Below, one piece after another: positions 42,211-51,772 of a DNA stretch of 64,000 nucleotides. How positions within the stretch are numbered: the stretch's first letter is position 1; every line of letters starts with the position of its first letter. Position numbers and translations under genes: made by a program. This DNA comes from a bacterium 1XD42-76 (GTDB lineage Bacteria > Bacillota > Clostridia > Lachnospirales > Lachnospiraceae): the NCBI GenBank assembly GCA_009917545.1, contig QZDW01000007.1:62001-126000 (forward strand). The letters are read 5' to 3'. Below the pieces are notes generated by a model. It saw only the letters and a program-made list of their open reading frames with translations, had not been told where the DNA came from and ran no database searches.

Positions 42211-43578
42211 CTATTTGTTCAGTGCGTCGTCAAACATGCAAAGCATCCCGCCCACGATTTTATCATCATTGCAGCCCGGGCGGACTTTGGCATAGCTCTG
42301 GAATACTTTATGGCTTACGGAATCATCATCGAGGATATATCCCGCCTTTCTGTTATCCGTATGTGTCACGATCACAGTATTCTTAAACGGAGACGCCTCC
42401 TTGCATTTGTAGCCGATCTTGCAGTACGGCTCCGCAGCTTCCCCGACAAATGCCGTATCCCCGAGGATTGCCAGCTGCATCCGCAGCTCTACCGTACCGT
42501 CCGGAACCATTTCCACGAGCTTCTTTTCCGGCCGTTTTCCGTTCTCGAAAAGCTCCGGCCGGTAGCCGCGCAGGAAATTGTCCACCAGGAGACGGTTGTA
42601 CTGCATATCCGCGCCCTCCGGCGCCTTCTGTCCCTCCAGTTCCACAATCGTCGATGAAGTGGTAATGCGCATCTTCTCCTTCATATTCTGAATGGAGTTG
42701 ATTACGCGGATGGCATCAATGCCGTGCTGGAAGCCCCAGTGTCTCTGAATCATATACTGAGTCCCGTCGGGCGTGTCAATACTTTCGGAATATCCATCCG
42801 CCTCATAAGTTCTCGGAAAGCCCTCCGAGGAAAACAGCGGATTCTGGTCGCCCGCTGCGCCGGAGGACCAGATGATAACCGGTTTATTTCCAAATCTCTG
42901 CTGCACATAATTGCAGGCATAGCCTGTAAATTCCGGCGTTGTCTTTACCTTGCCGTCCGCATCACGTCTCGTGAACGCGCAGGTTCCATGACAGCAGTAA
43001 TTCATAAAGGCCGCAATCAGATTGCCATCATAGTCCTCAAATTTCATGACCGCAAGAGTCTTGTCGGAAAATCCGGCGTAGTTCTGCCCCTGCATCCAGA
43101 AGCCGTCCTCAAAAAGCTGATCCCGGTTGGTATTGATGTAGCTTTCCCCTGTCCCGAAGCCATAGCGTGCCGGCTTCTGATTGGCAATCGCCCCCTGAAT
43201 CGCCTTATGGATCCCTGCCATAACGGTTTTCCCATACTCGATCTCTGCGCGCGCCTGATCTTCCGGCTTTTTCCCTCTGGGGGCAGGATTGTCACCCCAA
43301 TGCGGCGCGGAATGGTTATGGGCGTTAAAATTTAAAATGTGCTCATAATCAAACCCATACTGCTCTGTCAGCATCTGCTTCTGCTCCCCGTTCAGGGCGT
43401 CCCCGGCATCCAGTCCCAGAATCAGGAAACGCGTCTCACCGTTATCCAGAACAATCGCTTTGGCTTTCAGTTCATCAATGGAACCTTCGAAAAAGGAATT
43501 TTCATACTTGCGAAACGGGAATAATGTTTCCGGCGGATTAATCCCGGCTTCGCATGCCCCGACTTTTAGTTCATACAT
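42211..43578 (-). CDS. Neutral/alkaline ceramidase-like hydrolase
   Basis: A 455-residue enzyme resembling the N-terminal domain of neutral/alkaline ceramidases (zinc amidases that free the fatty acid from ceramide). KVGACEAGINPP opens it, FLILGLDAGDAL matches the ceramidase core, FNAHNHSAPHWGDN corresponds to the zinc-binding HxHxGP region, and CCHGTC and SGAAGDQNP follow in family order. It has no signal peptide and lacks the C-terminal domain of secreted ceramidases, so the substrate may be another N-acyl compound taken up by the Opp system (inference). The ATG at 43578 has CAGGAGG upstream. Confidence 0.75.
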   Translation of the reverse strand: MYELKVGACEAGINPPETLFPFRKYENSFFEGSIDELKAKAIVLDNGETRFLILGLDAGDALNGEQKQMLTEQYGFDYEHILNFNAHNHSAPHWGDNPAPRGKKPEDQARAEIEYGKTVMAGIHKAIQGAIANQKPARYGFGTGESYINTNRDQLFEDGFWMQGQNYAGFSDKTLAVMKFEDYDGNLIAAFMNYCCHGTCAFTRRDADGKVKTTPEFTGYACNYVQQRFGNKPVIIWSSGAAGDQNPLFSSEGFPRTYEADGYSESIDTPDGTQYMIQRHWGFQHGIDAIRVINSIQNMKEKMRITTSSTIVELEGQKAPEGADMQYNRLLVDNFLRGYRPELFENGKRPEKKLVEMVPDGTVELRMQLAILGDTAFVGEAAEPYCKIGYKCKEASPFKNTVIVTHTDNRKAGYILDDDSVSHKVFQSYAKVRPGCNDDKIVGGMLCMFDDALNK

Positions 43579-43608
43579 AATTGTTTCCTCCTGACTTAGA
43601 GCAAAATG

Positions 43609-43655
43609 GTAACGATTCAAACGGACCGGTTCCCGGCAGGCGTCCGAACCGTTAC
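43609..43655 (-). other. Intercistronic hairpin before the ceramidase-like gene
   Basis: GTAACG (43609-43614) pairs with CGTTAC (43650-43655), with inner pairing of CGGAC and GTCCG. No T-run follows on the minus strand. It lies between oppF and the ceramidase-like gene and may stabilise the message ends. Confidence 0.5.
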
Positions 43656-43700
43656 ATAAACATAGTCCGACTCTTCAGGCCATCTGAACAGCCGCAGGCA

Positions 43701-44651
43701 TCAGCCCAGTTCCTCAATCCGGCAGCACTGTACAAAATGCTTTGGCTCGATCTCACGAAGCTGCTGCGGTTCCCGGCAGGCGTCCGTGGCATACGGACAA
43801 CGGGCCGCGAAACGGCATCCCGGTTTTGGATTGATCGGAGATGTGATCTCTCCCTTTAGCTGCACACGCTGCATCTTGCGGTCAACGTCCGTGGACGGGA
43901 TTGCGGAAAGCAGCGCTTTCGTGTACGGATGAAGCGGCTTTGCGAACAGTTCCTTTGAGGAACATGTTTCCACAAGCTGTCCAAGATACATCACACAGAT
44001 ATTATCGGAAATATGTCTCACGACGGAAAGGTCATGGGTAACGAACAGGTAGGTAAGCTGCTGCTGGTCCTGCAGATCCATCAGAAGGTTCAATACCTGC
44101 GCCTGGATGGATACGTCGAGGGCGGAAACCGGCTCGTCACAGACGATGAACTTGGGATTCAATGCCAGCGCCCGGCCGATACCGACACGCTGACGCCGCC
44201 CGCCGTCCAGCTCATGGGGATAGGAACCGCGCAGACGTTCCTCGATACCGACCAGATCCATGATCCGCTCCGCCTCGGCCCGCACGTCTGCCTTTGACCG
44301 GAACCGCCCGGAGATCTCAAGCGGCTCCATGATCGTCCTGGCAATATTATATCTCGGGTTCAGAGAGGAGTACGGATCCTGGAAAATGATCTGCACATCC
44401 TCACGGTAATCGTGGAGCTGCTTCTTGTCAAGATGGGTCACATCTTTTCCCTCGAAGAGGATCTTCCCCCCTGTACTCTCCTGCAGATGGATTAATGTGG
44501 TGCCGAGCGTGGATTTTCCGCATCCGGATTCTCCCACGACTCCCATCGTTGTTCCCTTTTCGATGACAAAACTCACGTCGTCCACGGCATGAAGCGTCCC
44601 GTTGGGAACATCAAAATATTTTTTCAGATGCTGAACCTCAATTAACGCCAT
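43701..44651 (-). CDS. Oligopeptide ABC transporter ATP-binding protein OppF type (second operon)
   Basis: A 316-residue ABC ATPase with Walker A GESGCGKST, IIFQDPYSSLNPRY, signature ELDGGRRQRVGIGRAL, Walker B FIVCDEPVSALD, H-loop LFVTHDL and the C-terminal CRFAARCPYATDAC block. It is closely similar to the OppF of the first operon (30498-31463), so the two transporters share ancestry. The ATG at 44651 has AAAGGAG upstream and lies two bases after the OppD stop. Confidence 0.93.
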   Translation of the reverse strand: MALIEVQHLKKYFDVPNGTLHAVDDVSFVIEKGTTMGVVGESGCGKSTLGTTLIHLQESTGGKILFEGKDVTHLDKKQLHDYREDVQIIFQDPYSSLNPRYNIARTIMEPLEISGRFRSKADVRAEAERIMDLVGIEERLRGSYPHELDGGRRQRVGIGRALALNPKFIVCDEPVSALDVSIQAQVLNLLMDLQDQQQLTYLFVTHDLSVVRHISDNICVMYLGQLVETCSSKELFAKPLHPYTKALLSAIPSTDVDRKMQRVQLKGEITSPINPKPGCRFAARCPYATDACREPQQLREIEPKHFVQCCRIEELG

Positions 44652-44653
44652 GT

Positions 44654-45664
44654 TCAACGCTCCTTTCTGATCTCATCCATGCGGATGCACTCACAGAAGT
44701 GGCCCGGTTCCACCTCTACGGCCGGTATCGTCCCCTGTCTGCATTTGTCCGTCACATACGGACAGCGCGGTGCAAATGCACATCCGTCCGGCAGATTCGT
44801 GGGGTCTGGAAGCAATCCCGCAATCGGGCTCAAGCGGTCCGAATCCAGGTTCATATTCGGGAGTGCTCCAAAGAGACCGTTGGTATATGGATGGCCCGGA
44901 TGCTTAAAGACGTCATATTTGCTTCCGGATTCGATGATCCGCCCCGCATATATGACCGCTACATTATCACAGGTCTCATTGACGACCCCCAGGTCATGGG
45001 TAATCAGAATCATGGAGGTATTGAGACGTTCTTTCAAATCATTAATCAGTTCCAGAACCTGCGCCTGGATCGTGACGTCAAGCGCCGTCGTCGGCTCATC
45101 TGCCAGAAGAAGCTCCGGATTACAGGCCAGGGCGATGGCAATGACGACTCTTTGCTTCATTCCGCCGGAGAACTGATGCGGGAATTCATAGTACCGTTCC
45201 GCTGGGATTCCTACCATCTCCAGCATTTTCTTGCCTTCTGCCACTGCTTCTTCCGTGGAAATGCTGCGGTGGGCTGATATCACCTCTGAAATCTGCTTCC
45301 CGACACGCATCGTCGGATTTAAGGCTGTCATCGGGTCCTGGAAAATCATGGAAATCTTATGGCCGCGGATCTTCTGCATTTCTTTTTCCTTCATCTGCAT
45401 CAGATCCGTATTATTAAAGATTACGGTTCCCTTCGATTTTGCGGATACATCCGGGAGGATCCTGAGGATTGCCTTGGCAATCGACGTTTTCCCTGCTCCC
45501 GTTTCACCGACCAGGGCCAGCGTTTCTCCTTTTTTAAGCTGGAAGGTAATGCCGTTTACCGCATGGATCACGCTCCCCATCGAGGTATACTGAACAGTCA
45601 GATCCCTTACGTCCAGGAATGTACTTTCTTCTGATTTGACCGTTTTTCCATTGTCTGCACTCAT
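44654..45664 (-). CDS. Oligopeptide ABC transporter ATP-binding protein OppD type (second operon)
   Basis: A 336-residue ABC ATPase: Walker A GETGAGKTS, IFQDPMTALNPT, signature QFSGGMKQRVVIAIAL, Walker B LLLADEPTTALD, H-loop LITHDLG and the C-terminal CAFAPRCPYVTDKC. The first 16 residues (SADNGKTVKSEEST) are an extra polar leader compared with the first operon copy. A GAGGTCAG site precedes the ATG. It forms the ATPase pair with the following OppF. Confidence 0.93.
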   Translation of the reverse strand: MSADNGKTVKSEESTFLDVRDLTVQYTSMGSVIHAVNGITFQLKKGETLALVGETGAGKTSIAKAILRILPDVSAKSKGTVIFNNTDLMQMKEKEMQKIRGHKISMIFQDPMTALNPTMRVGKQISEVISAHRSISTEEAVAEGKKMLEMVGIPAERYYEFPHQFSGGMKQRVVIAIALACNPELLLADEPTTALDVTIQAQVLELINDLKERLNTSMILITHDLGVVNETCDNVAVIYAGRIIESGSKYDVFKHPGHPYTNGLFGALPNMNLDSDRLSPIAGLLPDPTNLPDGCAFAPRCPYVTDKCRQGTIPAVEVEPGHFCECIRMDEIRKER

Positions 45665-45674
45665 TACTCTGACC

Positions 45675-46559
45675 TCACTTTCTCAGTTTCGGGTCCATTG
45701 CGTCACGGAGTGAATCACCCAGAAGGGTAAATCCGACCACCGATACTGCAATGAACAGCCCCGGGGATATCAGCATGTAAGGATAGGTACGGATATAGCC
45801 GCGGGCGCTGGCTAACATCGCTCCCCACTCCGGCTCCGGAGGCTGAACGCCAAGTCCGATGAAACTCAGGGATGCACAGAACAAAAGTGCGGCAGCCAGA
45901 CGGGAGGTACAGTTGATAATCATCGGCATGACCGAATTGGGGATGATATGGGAAAAAATAATGCGGAAGCTGGAGCAGTTTGACGCCTTCGCAGCCTGCA
46001 CATATTCTTTTTCCCGGATGCTCAGAATCTGGGCGCGCAGGATCCTCGAAAGCGCGGCCACGTTTCCGATTGCCATTGCGATTACCGTATCATGGTACGC
46101 GGTTCCCAGCGCAGCTGCAACGATGATCGAAAGCAGCATGCCGGGGATTGCAGACAGGACATCCATCATTCTCATCAGGAGGTTATCGACCCAGCCTCCG
46201 AAATATCCGGCAACGGCTCCGATCACCAGTGCAATCAGGGCGCCGCAGCCAACGGAAAGAAAGCCGAGGGACATGGAATAGCGGCCGCCATAGAGAATCC
46301 TCGATAGGATATCGCGCCCCAGATCATCCGTGCCGAACAGATGGGCCGCACTCGGCCCCTGCTTTGCAGCCATCAGATCCATCTCCAGATAATCATAGGG
46401 AGAGATCCACGGAGCGATAATTGCCAGAATAATCAATACCGCAACAATGACAAAACCAATGATGGCATTGGGGTTATGAATCAGAATGTTAAACACTTCC
46501 TGCCACTGGTTGACGCCTGTTTTCTTCTCTTTTTTCGTTTTGGCACTCATATCAGGCAT
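45675..46559 (-). CDS. Oligopeptide ABC transporter permease OppC type (second operon)
   Basis: A 294-residue permease. After a cytosolic leader there is a membrane helix (NAIIGFVIVAVLIILAIIAP), then LFGTDDLGRDILSRILYGGR, the OppC hallmark, and the ATPase-contact loop VQAAKASNCSSFRIIFSHIIPN. Five or six membrane segments in total. The start overlaps the end of OppB by eight bases; GGAGGAGA precedes two possible ATGs (46559 and 46550). It is ten bases from OppD. Confidence 0.92.
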   Translation of the reverse strand: MPDMSAKTKKEKKTGVNQWQEVFNILIHNPNAIIGFVIVAVLIILAIIAPWISPYDYLEMDLMAAKQGPSAAHLFGTDDLGRDILSRILYGGRYSMSLGFLSVGCGALIALVIGAVAGYFGGWVDNLLMRMMDVLSAIPGMLLSIIVAAALGTAYHDTVIAMAIGNVAALSRILRAQILSIREKEYVQAAKASNCSSFRIIFSHIIPNSVMPMIINCTSRLAAALLFCASLSFIGLGVQPPEPEWGAMLASARGYIRTYPYMLISPGLFIAVSVVGFTLLGDSLRDAMDPKLRK

Positions 46560-47523
46560 TCTCCTCCTTCCCTTTTTTCTTCTTTTTGCCTCCCTGTGTG
46601 AACTGTGCGCGGATCATCGGATCAACCGCTGCATAGCAGAGATCGGTCGCCAGAACGATCAGGGAGAACAGGATTGACAAAAACACAACACTGGACTGTG
46701 CTACCGGGTAGTCGCGTGTATTCACGGCATTAATCAGATACAGGCCGATTCCCGGGATAGAGAACACCTGCTCGATGACAAGCGCGCCGCCCAGCTGGTT
46801 CGCCAGTTGTCCGCCCAGGACGGAAATAATCGGCAGCATGGCATTGGGAAGCGCATGCTCATAGATGACTTTGCGCTCGGAAAGCCCTTTGGAGCGTGCT
46901 GTCGTAACATAATCTGCACGCACGACTTCCAGCATTGAGGCACGTGCCGTACGTACCATGCCGGAAATCCCGCCAAGGCTCTGGGCAATCACCGGCATCA
47001 CATAGTATTGGACGCCTCCCATTCCCTGAGCCGGGAGCAGTTTCAATTTCAGGGATAGTAAGAGCACAAACAGCATTGCCAGCCAGAATGTCGGCATGGA
47101 AACGCCGACGACACACAAAAGGACGCCGATCCGGTCTGCAAAGGTCCCTTCATGTACGGCGGTAAAGATTCCCAACGGGATACCGATAATCGTTGTAAAT
47201 ACCATCGCGAATCCGGCAATCGCCAGGGTCCGCGGAAACCGTTCCATCATCTCTTCTGTAACCGAAGTATTGGTCCAGTAGGATCTTCCGAAATCAAGCT
47301 CCACGAAAGTCTGCTTTAAGAAGCTGCCCAGGCGGACCAGATAGGGCTGATCCAGTCCCAGTTCATGCTCTTTGATCCGGATCTGCTCTTCTGTGGCGTC
47401 TGCCCCGAGAATCAGAGAAGCAGGATTTCCGGGGACAAAGGTCATGATCGTGAAAATCAGGATGGCAACGGCCAGGATAACCGGAATCATCATCAGGAGA
47501 CGTTTTACAATATATTTTCCCAT
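46552..47523 (-). CDS. Oligopeptide ABC transporter permease OppB type (second operon)
   Basis: A 323-residue permease starting GKYIVKRLLMMIPVILAVAI with FVPGNPASL just after, and VTTARSKGLSERKVIYEHALPN as the ATPase-contact loop. It ends in a lysine-rich tail (GGKKKKKGKEENA), longer than usual. The ATG at 47523 has AAAGGAG upstream; the frame extends to 47562 without a ribosome site. A terminator-like hairpin separates it from the binding-protein gene. Confidence 0.92.
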   Translation of the reverse strand: MGKYIVKRLLMMIPVILAVAILIFTIMTFVPGNPASLILGADATEEQIRIKEHELGLDQPYLVRLGSFLKQTFVELDFGRSYWTNTSVTEEMMERFPRTLAIAGFAMVFTTIIGIPLGIFTAVHEGTFADRIGVLLCVVGVSMPTFWLAMLFVLLLSLKLKLLPAQGMGGVQYYVMPVIAQSLGGISGMVRTARASMLEVVRADYVTTARSKGLSERKVIYEHALPNAMLPIISVLGGQLANQLGGALVIEQVFSIPGIGLYLINAVNTRDYPVAQSSVVFLSILFSLIVLATDLCYAAVDPMIRAQFTQGGKKKKKGKEENA

Positions 47524-47609
47524 AATTCTCCTTTTGCTTTCTGCATCTGCCGGAAACGTCAAAAATCAATCTTTCTGTTGTTCCCTGCAAAATGAAAAAT
47601 CTGTCAAAA

Positions 47610-47641
47610 AGTGGCACGTGGAACGCTGTCCCCGTGCCACT
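47610..47641 (-). terminator. Attenuator between binding protein and permeases (second operon)
   Basis: AGTGGCACG (47610-47618) pairs with CGTGCCACT (47633-47641); on the minus strand five T follow. It is placed exactly like the hairpin at 34870-34907 in the first Opp operon and would limit permease message below that of the binding protein. Confidence 0.8.
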
Positions 47642-47661
47642 CTTTTCTCATTACAGAGTCA

Positions 47662-49392
47662 TTAGTCAGCTACGCCTTTATAGTCCGCACTGTAGGTAAA
47701 TGCCCACGGCTGTGCATATGCCAGAGCCTGAACCTTGAGTCCGGTGATTCCGTCCTGGGCGGCGATGTAGTTGATCGATCCCCACAGGCCGTAGATGATT
47801 GCATTTTCAGTATAGTAATTGAATACGTCGTCAACCGTCTGCTGGCTGTTGGTATCAACGTTATTTGCAATCGCGCACAGTTTGCTCATCTCACCTTCCG
47901 GAGCGCCGTTAAAGCTGGTCGGAACCCCATTGTAGCTGGTATGCTCATGGGAAAGGAACGTGGAGTACATCGCGGCCAGAGACTGGCGGCTGCCGTTGTT
48001 GTCGATCTTCAGATCCCACTCGGAGAAATCGTATTTATAGTTATCGAACAGGGCGGTATCGGCTGTCTTTACTTCCATATTGATGCCGATAGCCTTACAG
48101 TAGTTCTGAATCATCTGAGCTGCTTTTGTCTTAACCTCGTTGGATTCTGTCATGATAACCAGTGTCGGGGAACCGTTCTTTACATAATCGGATTCTGCAA
48201 GGTAAGCTTTGGCCTTTTCCACATCAAAACCGATATCCTGCGTCTCCCATGCCGGGTTGTAATCGCCGTAGAGTGGCGTCGCATAACCATAGGAAACGCT
48301 TGCGGTTCTTCCCATGATTGTCTGGGTGATGCCTTCCTTATCAATGGCCCATTCGATGGCAAGTCTTAAGTTCTTATCATTGGCAACCTTGGAGCCTGCA
48401 TCCGGGAACATGTTAAAGCTTACGTTTACGCAAAGGATGGAGCTGAACGGTTCAATGATATAGCCCGAAAGAGCATTTCCCGCATCATCCATAAAGAACT
48501 GAAGATTATCGGCGGAAACGTAGTTTACAGCATCTACATCACCGGTCTCAAGGGCCAGTGCCAGCTGTGCGTCCTCAAGGATGATCTTGAAGATACAGGT
48601 ATCTACGTTCTGAGCCTTTAAGGAAGCCCACAGGCTCTCGTCTGTCTGCCAGTAGTTCGGATCTCTTTCCAGGGTAACAGAAGCGCCGGTCACGAATTCC
48701 TTTACCTTGTAGGGGCCGCAGCCAACCGGGTTCGTCGCATAAGCGTCCGCGTCATAAGCTGCCTCGTTGTAAATGACACATCCGGTCAGAATTGCATCGG
48801 CTGCGGAAGTCTCTTTGCAGGTAGCCTCTTTCAGATGGAATACAACGTGAGTGTCATCGCTTGCTTCCACGTTCTCCAGATACTTGGCAATACCGGTTGC
48901 ATTACCGGTTGCGAGATATGTATTGTAAGACCATGCCACGTCGCTTGCCTTGATCTCGTTTCCTGCCTGATCGTGTACATAATCATAGATCTCGACCGTG
49001 ATCGTCTTGTTGTCCTCGCTGATCTCATAGGATTTACCGATCTCACTCTCAATCGGTGCACCAAGAGCCGGTGCGCTGAATAACTGATCGTGGATTGCCT
49101 CGGTCAGATAGATCGTACCGGTGGATACACCATTATACGGATCCAGCGTGGAAATCTGGGTATTCATACCAAGCGTAACGGTTTTGGCACGCGTGCCGGA
49201 AGCTTCTCCGGCTGCCGCCGTCGTCTCTGCCGCTGCTGTCGTATCTGCTGCCGCTGCCGCCGTTGTCTCTGCCGCCGCTGTCGTATCTGCTGCTGCCGCT
49301 GTCGTTGTCTCGGAAGCAGAAGAACCGCCGCCGCATGCACACAGGCTGGCTGTCATTGTCAGTGCAAGAACCGCTGCAATTACTTTTCTCAT
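47662..49392 (-). CDS. ABC transporter substrate-binding lipoprotein (SBP family 5), second operon
   Basis: A 576-residue lipoprotein. The signal peptide ends at TASLCAC (Cys20). A long low-complexity linker follows, built from ETTAAAA/DTTAAA repeats (about residues 28-62), which spaces the binding domain from the membrane through the wall. Family 5 landmarks follow: TVTLGMNTQISTLDPYN, NPVGCGPYKVKEF and IEWAIDKEGITQTIMGR. It binds peptides or nickel-like ligands for OppBCDF. AAGGAGG lies seven bases before the ATG. The gene has its own 149-base upstream gap, so it may start a separate transcript. Confidence 0.92.
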   Translation of the reverse strand: MRKVIAAVLALTMTASLCACGGGSSASETTTAAAADTTAAAETTAAAAADTTAAAETTAAAGEASGTRAKTVTLGMNTQISTLDPYNGVSTGTIYLTEAIHDQLFSAPALGAPIESEIGKSYEISEDNKTITVEIYDYVHDQAGNEIKASDVAWSYNTYLATGNATGIAKYLENVEASDDTHVVFHLKEATCKETSAADAILTGCVIYNEAAYDADAYATNPVGCGPYKVKEFVTGASVTLERDPNYWQTDESLWASLKAQNVDTCIFKIILEDAQLALALETGDVDAVNYVSADNLQFFMDDAGNALSGYIIEPFSSILCVNVSFNMFPDAGSKVANDKNLRLAIEWAIDKEGITQTIMGRTASVSYGYATPLYGDYNPAWETQDIGFDVEKAKAYLAESDYVKNGSPTLVIMTESNEVKTKAAQMIQNYCKAIGINMEVKTADTALFDNYKYDFSEWDLKIDNNGSRQSLAAMYSTFLSHEHTSYNGVPTSFNGAPEGEMSKLCAIANNVDTNSQQTVDDVFNYYTENAIIYGLWGSINYIAAQDGITGLKVQALAYAQPWAFTYSADYKGVAD

Positions 49393-49541
49393 AGTTTCCT
49401 CCTTCTTTCCTTACAGCCCCCCGGCTGTTTTGATAGTTCTATTTTAGGAGAAAACCATATTTTTTAAAATGTGTCTATTTATTGTTTTTGTGCACTTTTT
49501 TTACTTTTTATATGATTTCAAACGATTTTTTATGGAATATT

Positions 49542-50540
49542 TTATCTCATCTTCCGTTTTTGACGGAAGGAGATGGAGATCGCCGGCAGAACAGAGAAAA
49601 ATACGACGGCGCTGGTGATAATATATTGAAGATACTGAACGCTTCCGGAAAGCTGCATCCCGTTTTCAATGACTGCAAGAATCAGGACGCCCAGATAGAA
49701 ATTGCTGATCGGTACACGCTTTTTCGTCTCGCTCTCCTTTAGGAACAGACTTCCGCCTCCTGCAAGGCATACCGCGAACAGGCCGTCGATTTCCAGACCG
49801 ATTCCCATGTTGGAAACCGCCAGGCCCTGACGGGAAATCAAAAGGAGAGAGGCAAGCGCAAAAAAAAGGCTGCCGATCACATAGGTAATGAATTTATATC
49901 TCCCCGCCGGAATATCGTTCTGTCTGAGCACCTGTTCGTCATACCCCATAGAAAGGATATTTTTTCCGATCACAGTATAGGTAAACGTGCCCTCCAAAAA
50001 CAGGATACACAATAGAACGATCACATGGCTGGCAGGCCAGACATCACCGCGGATCCCGGAAATGTCCAGCAGGGGCTCCGGAAAGTCCGCATATGTCATG
50101 CCGCGGGAAATCAGGTAGGAAATTCCCCGGAACAGATTCTCGGTAATCAGGGTGACAATCACAGAGGACAAATTAAGCCCTGCAATCAAAACCCCGTTTA
50201 ACATCCCGCATGCACAGCCTGCAAGAAGGCCAAGGGCGATGCAGAGGGGATAAGGTACCCCTGTGGAAAGGAGTTTTCCAATCAGGACTCCGACCAGAGA
50301 GAGCTGGTAGCCGACAGACAGATCGACTTCTCCCCCCAGCATAATAAAAGCCAGGCCCGTAATCATCACAAGCCTGTATTCATTCTGCATCAGGAAATTG
50401 TAAAGATTGAACGGGGACAGGAAATTCGGATTCATGACCGTAAAGACCGCAACCAAAAAGAGCAGGATCATCCCCGGGCTGTTCTGCCCGAACCATACCA
50501 TCCTGTCTTTATTACTCCGGCCGGCCGGTTTCCTCCTCAT
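49542..50540 (-). CDS. RbsC-like ABC permease of the sensing/transport unit
   Basis: A 332-residue membrane protein of the BPD-transp-2 (RbsC/LivH) type with about eight to ten hydrophobic segments. Landmarks: NPNFLSPFNLYNFLMQNEYR near residue 37, GGEVDLSVGYQLSLVGVLIG (RbsC signature), and IGKNILSMGYDEQVLRQNDI with GRYKF, the EAA-like loop. It ends in the basic tail RQKRKMR. It overlaps the preceding binding protein by four bases (ATGA) and is the last gene of the five-gene unit. Its natural ATPase partner would be the RbsA-like gene at 51773-53182, which appears catalytically dead. Confidence 0.88.
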   Translation of the reverse strand: MRRKPAGRSNKDRMVWFGQNSPGMILLFLVAVFTVMNPNFLSPFNLYNFLMQNEYRLVMITGLAFIMLGGEVDLSVGYQLSLVGVLIGKLLSTGVPYPLCIALGLLAGCACGMLNGVLIAGLNLSSVIVTLITENLFRGISYLISRGMTYADFPEPLLDISGIRGDVWPASHVIVLLCILFLEGTFTYTVIGKNILSMGYDEQVLRQNDIPAGRYKFITYVIGSLFFALASLLLISRQGLAVSNMGIGLEIDGLFAVCLAGGGSLFLKESETKKRVPISNFYLGVLILAVIENGMQLSGSVQYLQYIITSAVVFFSVLPAISISFRQKRKMR

Positions 50541-51760
50541 CCTTCGTTCTCCTCTCTGAAAAGATCCATATCCGAGATCCCATAGTCGTTTAAAGTCACA
50601 ATTCCCGTCTCATCCGCGACCGGGCTGTAGCCGGAATAAAAGCTGTAGCAATGATAGGTTCCCTTCCTTCCGGTCAGCAGGCTCCGGATAATATTATCCG
50701 CTTCCCTTATGATGCTGAAATCTCCCACAAATCCGCGGAAAATCCCCTGTCCCTTTGCCGCTTTCGCAACCAGGGTGCGGTTCTGCTCTGAATTATAAGC
50801 CCCGAACACGGCAATCTGATCGGAACTGTATGTTAGCTCCCCTCTCGTAAGACACGCTTCCAGCCTGCTCGCCGCTCCCACCGCTGCCTCGCCGCTCGTG
50901 GCCACAACAATACGCACATCACGGTTCTCCGAATCCCCAAGAAACGCGTCAATGGCCTTCTGTCCCTGAAGATTATTCTGGATATTCATATAATTATCCG
51001 CCGTAATCAGCCGGATCCGCGGTTCATAGTAGAGGTTTAACACAGCCTCCCCGTTTTCATCGAGGATCAGCCCGCCCGTGGGTTCCTTCACCTGATGCTT
51101 TTTTCCGTAACCGTCCGTATAGTACACGGTCCCGGCCTCCTCCTTTACAAAGGAGCGGGAGTTCATATCATACTGGCGCACAAATTTTTCTGCTATGAGC
51201 TGATACCCGGCCATTGTCATGATCTCCCGCTCCGTGGACGCATTGCCAAGAAGAAGAACTTTCACCGGAAGAGAGTCTGCCGGCGTATCGGTCCTGTCCA
51301 GAAAATCACGGATCAGGACAGAGGCACAGATTCCTCTGCCGAGCTTGGAGCTTACCATCTGGATATCCGCGGTCTCCATATTCCCCGAGGAACTTAGGGC
51401 AATGACCTGGATCCCGGCGCCCTGAGTCCTCTTAAGAATCTTATCATAAACCCTCTCATTTCCCATACTGTCAATCACCAGGACTTCCGGCTTCATGGCA
51501 ATATAATCCTCAATCTGCCGGATCTGCATATCAATATCATTATCGCAATAGGAGATCAGAACACGATTCCCACAAAGGGCCAGACGTTTTTCCAGCTCTC
51601 TGGCGATGTCGCATGTAAAGCTGCTGTCCGCAGAGGTCATCGCAAGGCACGCCAACGGCTTATCCCGTTCCTTATTCCTGCCGACCACCAGCGCAGCCGC
51701 CACTGCAATCAGGATAGCTGCCTCCAGAACCCGTACGAGAATTTTTTCATTTTCATGCAT
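50537..51760 (-). CDS. Membrane-anchored RbsB/PBP1-like ligand-binding protein
   Basis: A 407-residue protein with an N-terminal membrane helix (VRVLEAAILIAVAAALVVG) and no lipobox or clear cleavage site, so it is probably a signal anchor with the binding domain outside. The domain resembles PBP1-type sugar-binding proteins: LACLAMTSADSSFTCDIARE, EVLVIDSMGNERVYDKILKR, VLLLGNASTEREIMTMAGYQ, and later IAVFGAYNSEQNRTLVAKA. An insertion of about 45 residues near 215-255 (YYTDGYGKKHQVKEPTGG) is unusual. It starts 12 bases after the RbsA-like gene. Tethering suits a receptor more than a shuttling importer; the ligand is unknown. Confidence 0.8.
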   Translation of the reverse strand: MHENEKILVRVLEAAILIAVAAALVVGRNKERDKPLACLAMTSADSSFTCDIARELEKRLALCGNRVLISYCDNDIDMQIRQIEDYIAMKPEVLVIDSMGNERVYDKILKRTQGAGIQVIALSSSGNMETADIQMVSSKLGRGICASVLIRDFLDRTDTPADSLPVKVLLLGNASTEREIMTMAGYQLIAEKFVRQYDMNSRSFVKEEAGTVYYTDGYGKKHQVKEPTGGLILDENGEAVLNLYYEPRIRLITADNYMNIQNNLQGQKAIDAFLGDSENRDVRIVVATSGEAAVGAASRLEACLTRGELTYSSDQIAVFGAYNSEQNRTLVAKAAKGQGIFRGFVGDFSIIREADNIIRSLLTGRKGTYHCYSFYSGYSPVADETGIVTLNDYGISDMDLFREENEG

Positions 51761-51772
51761 AGCTCCTTGCTC

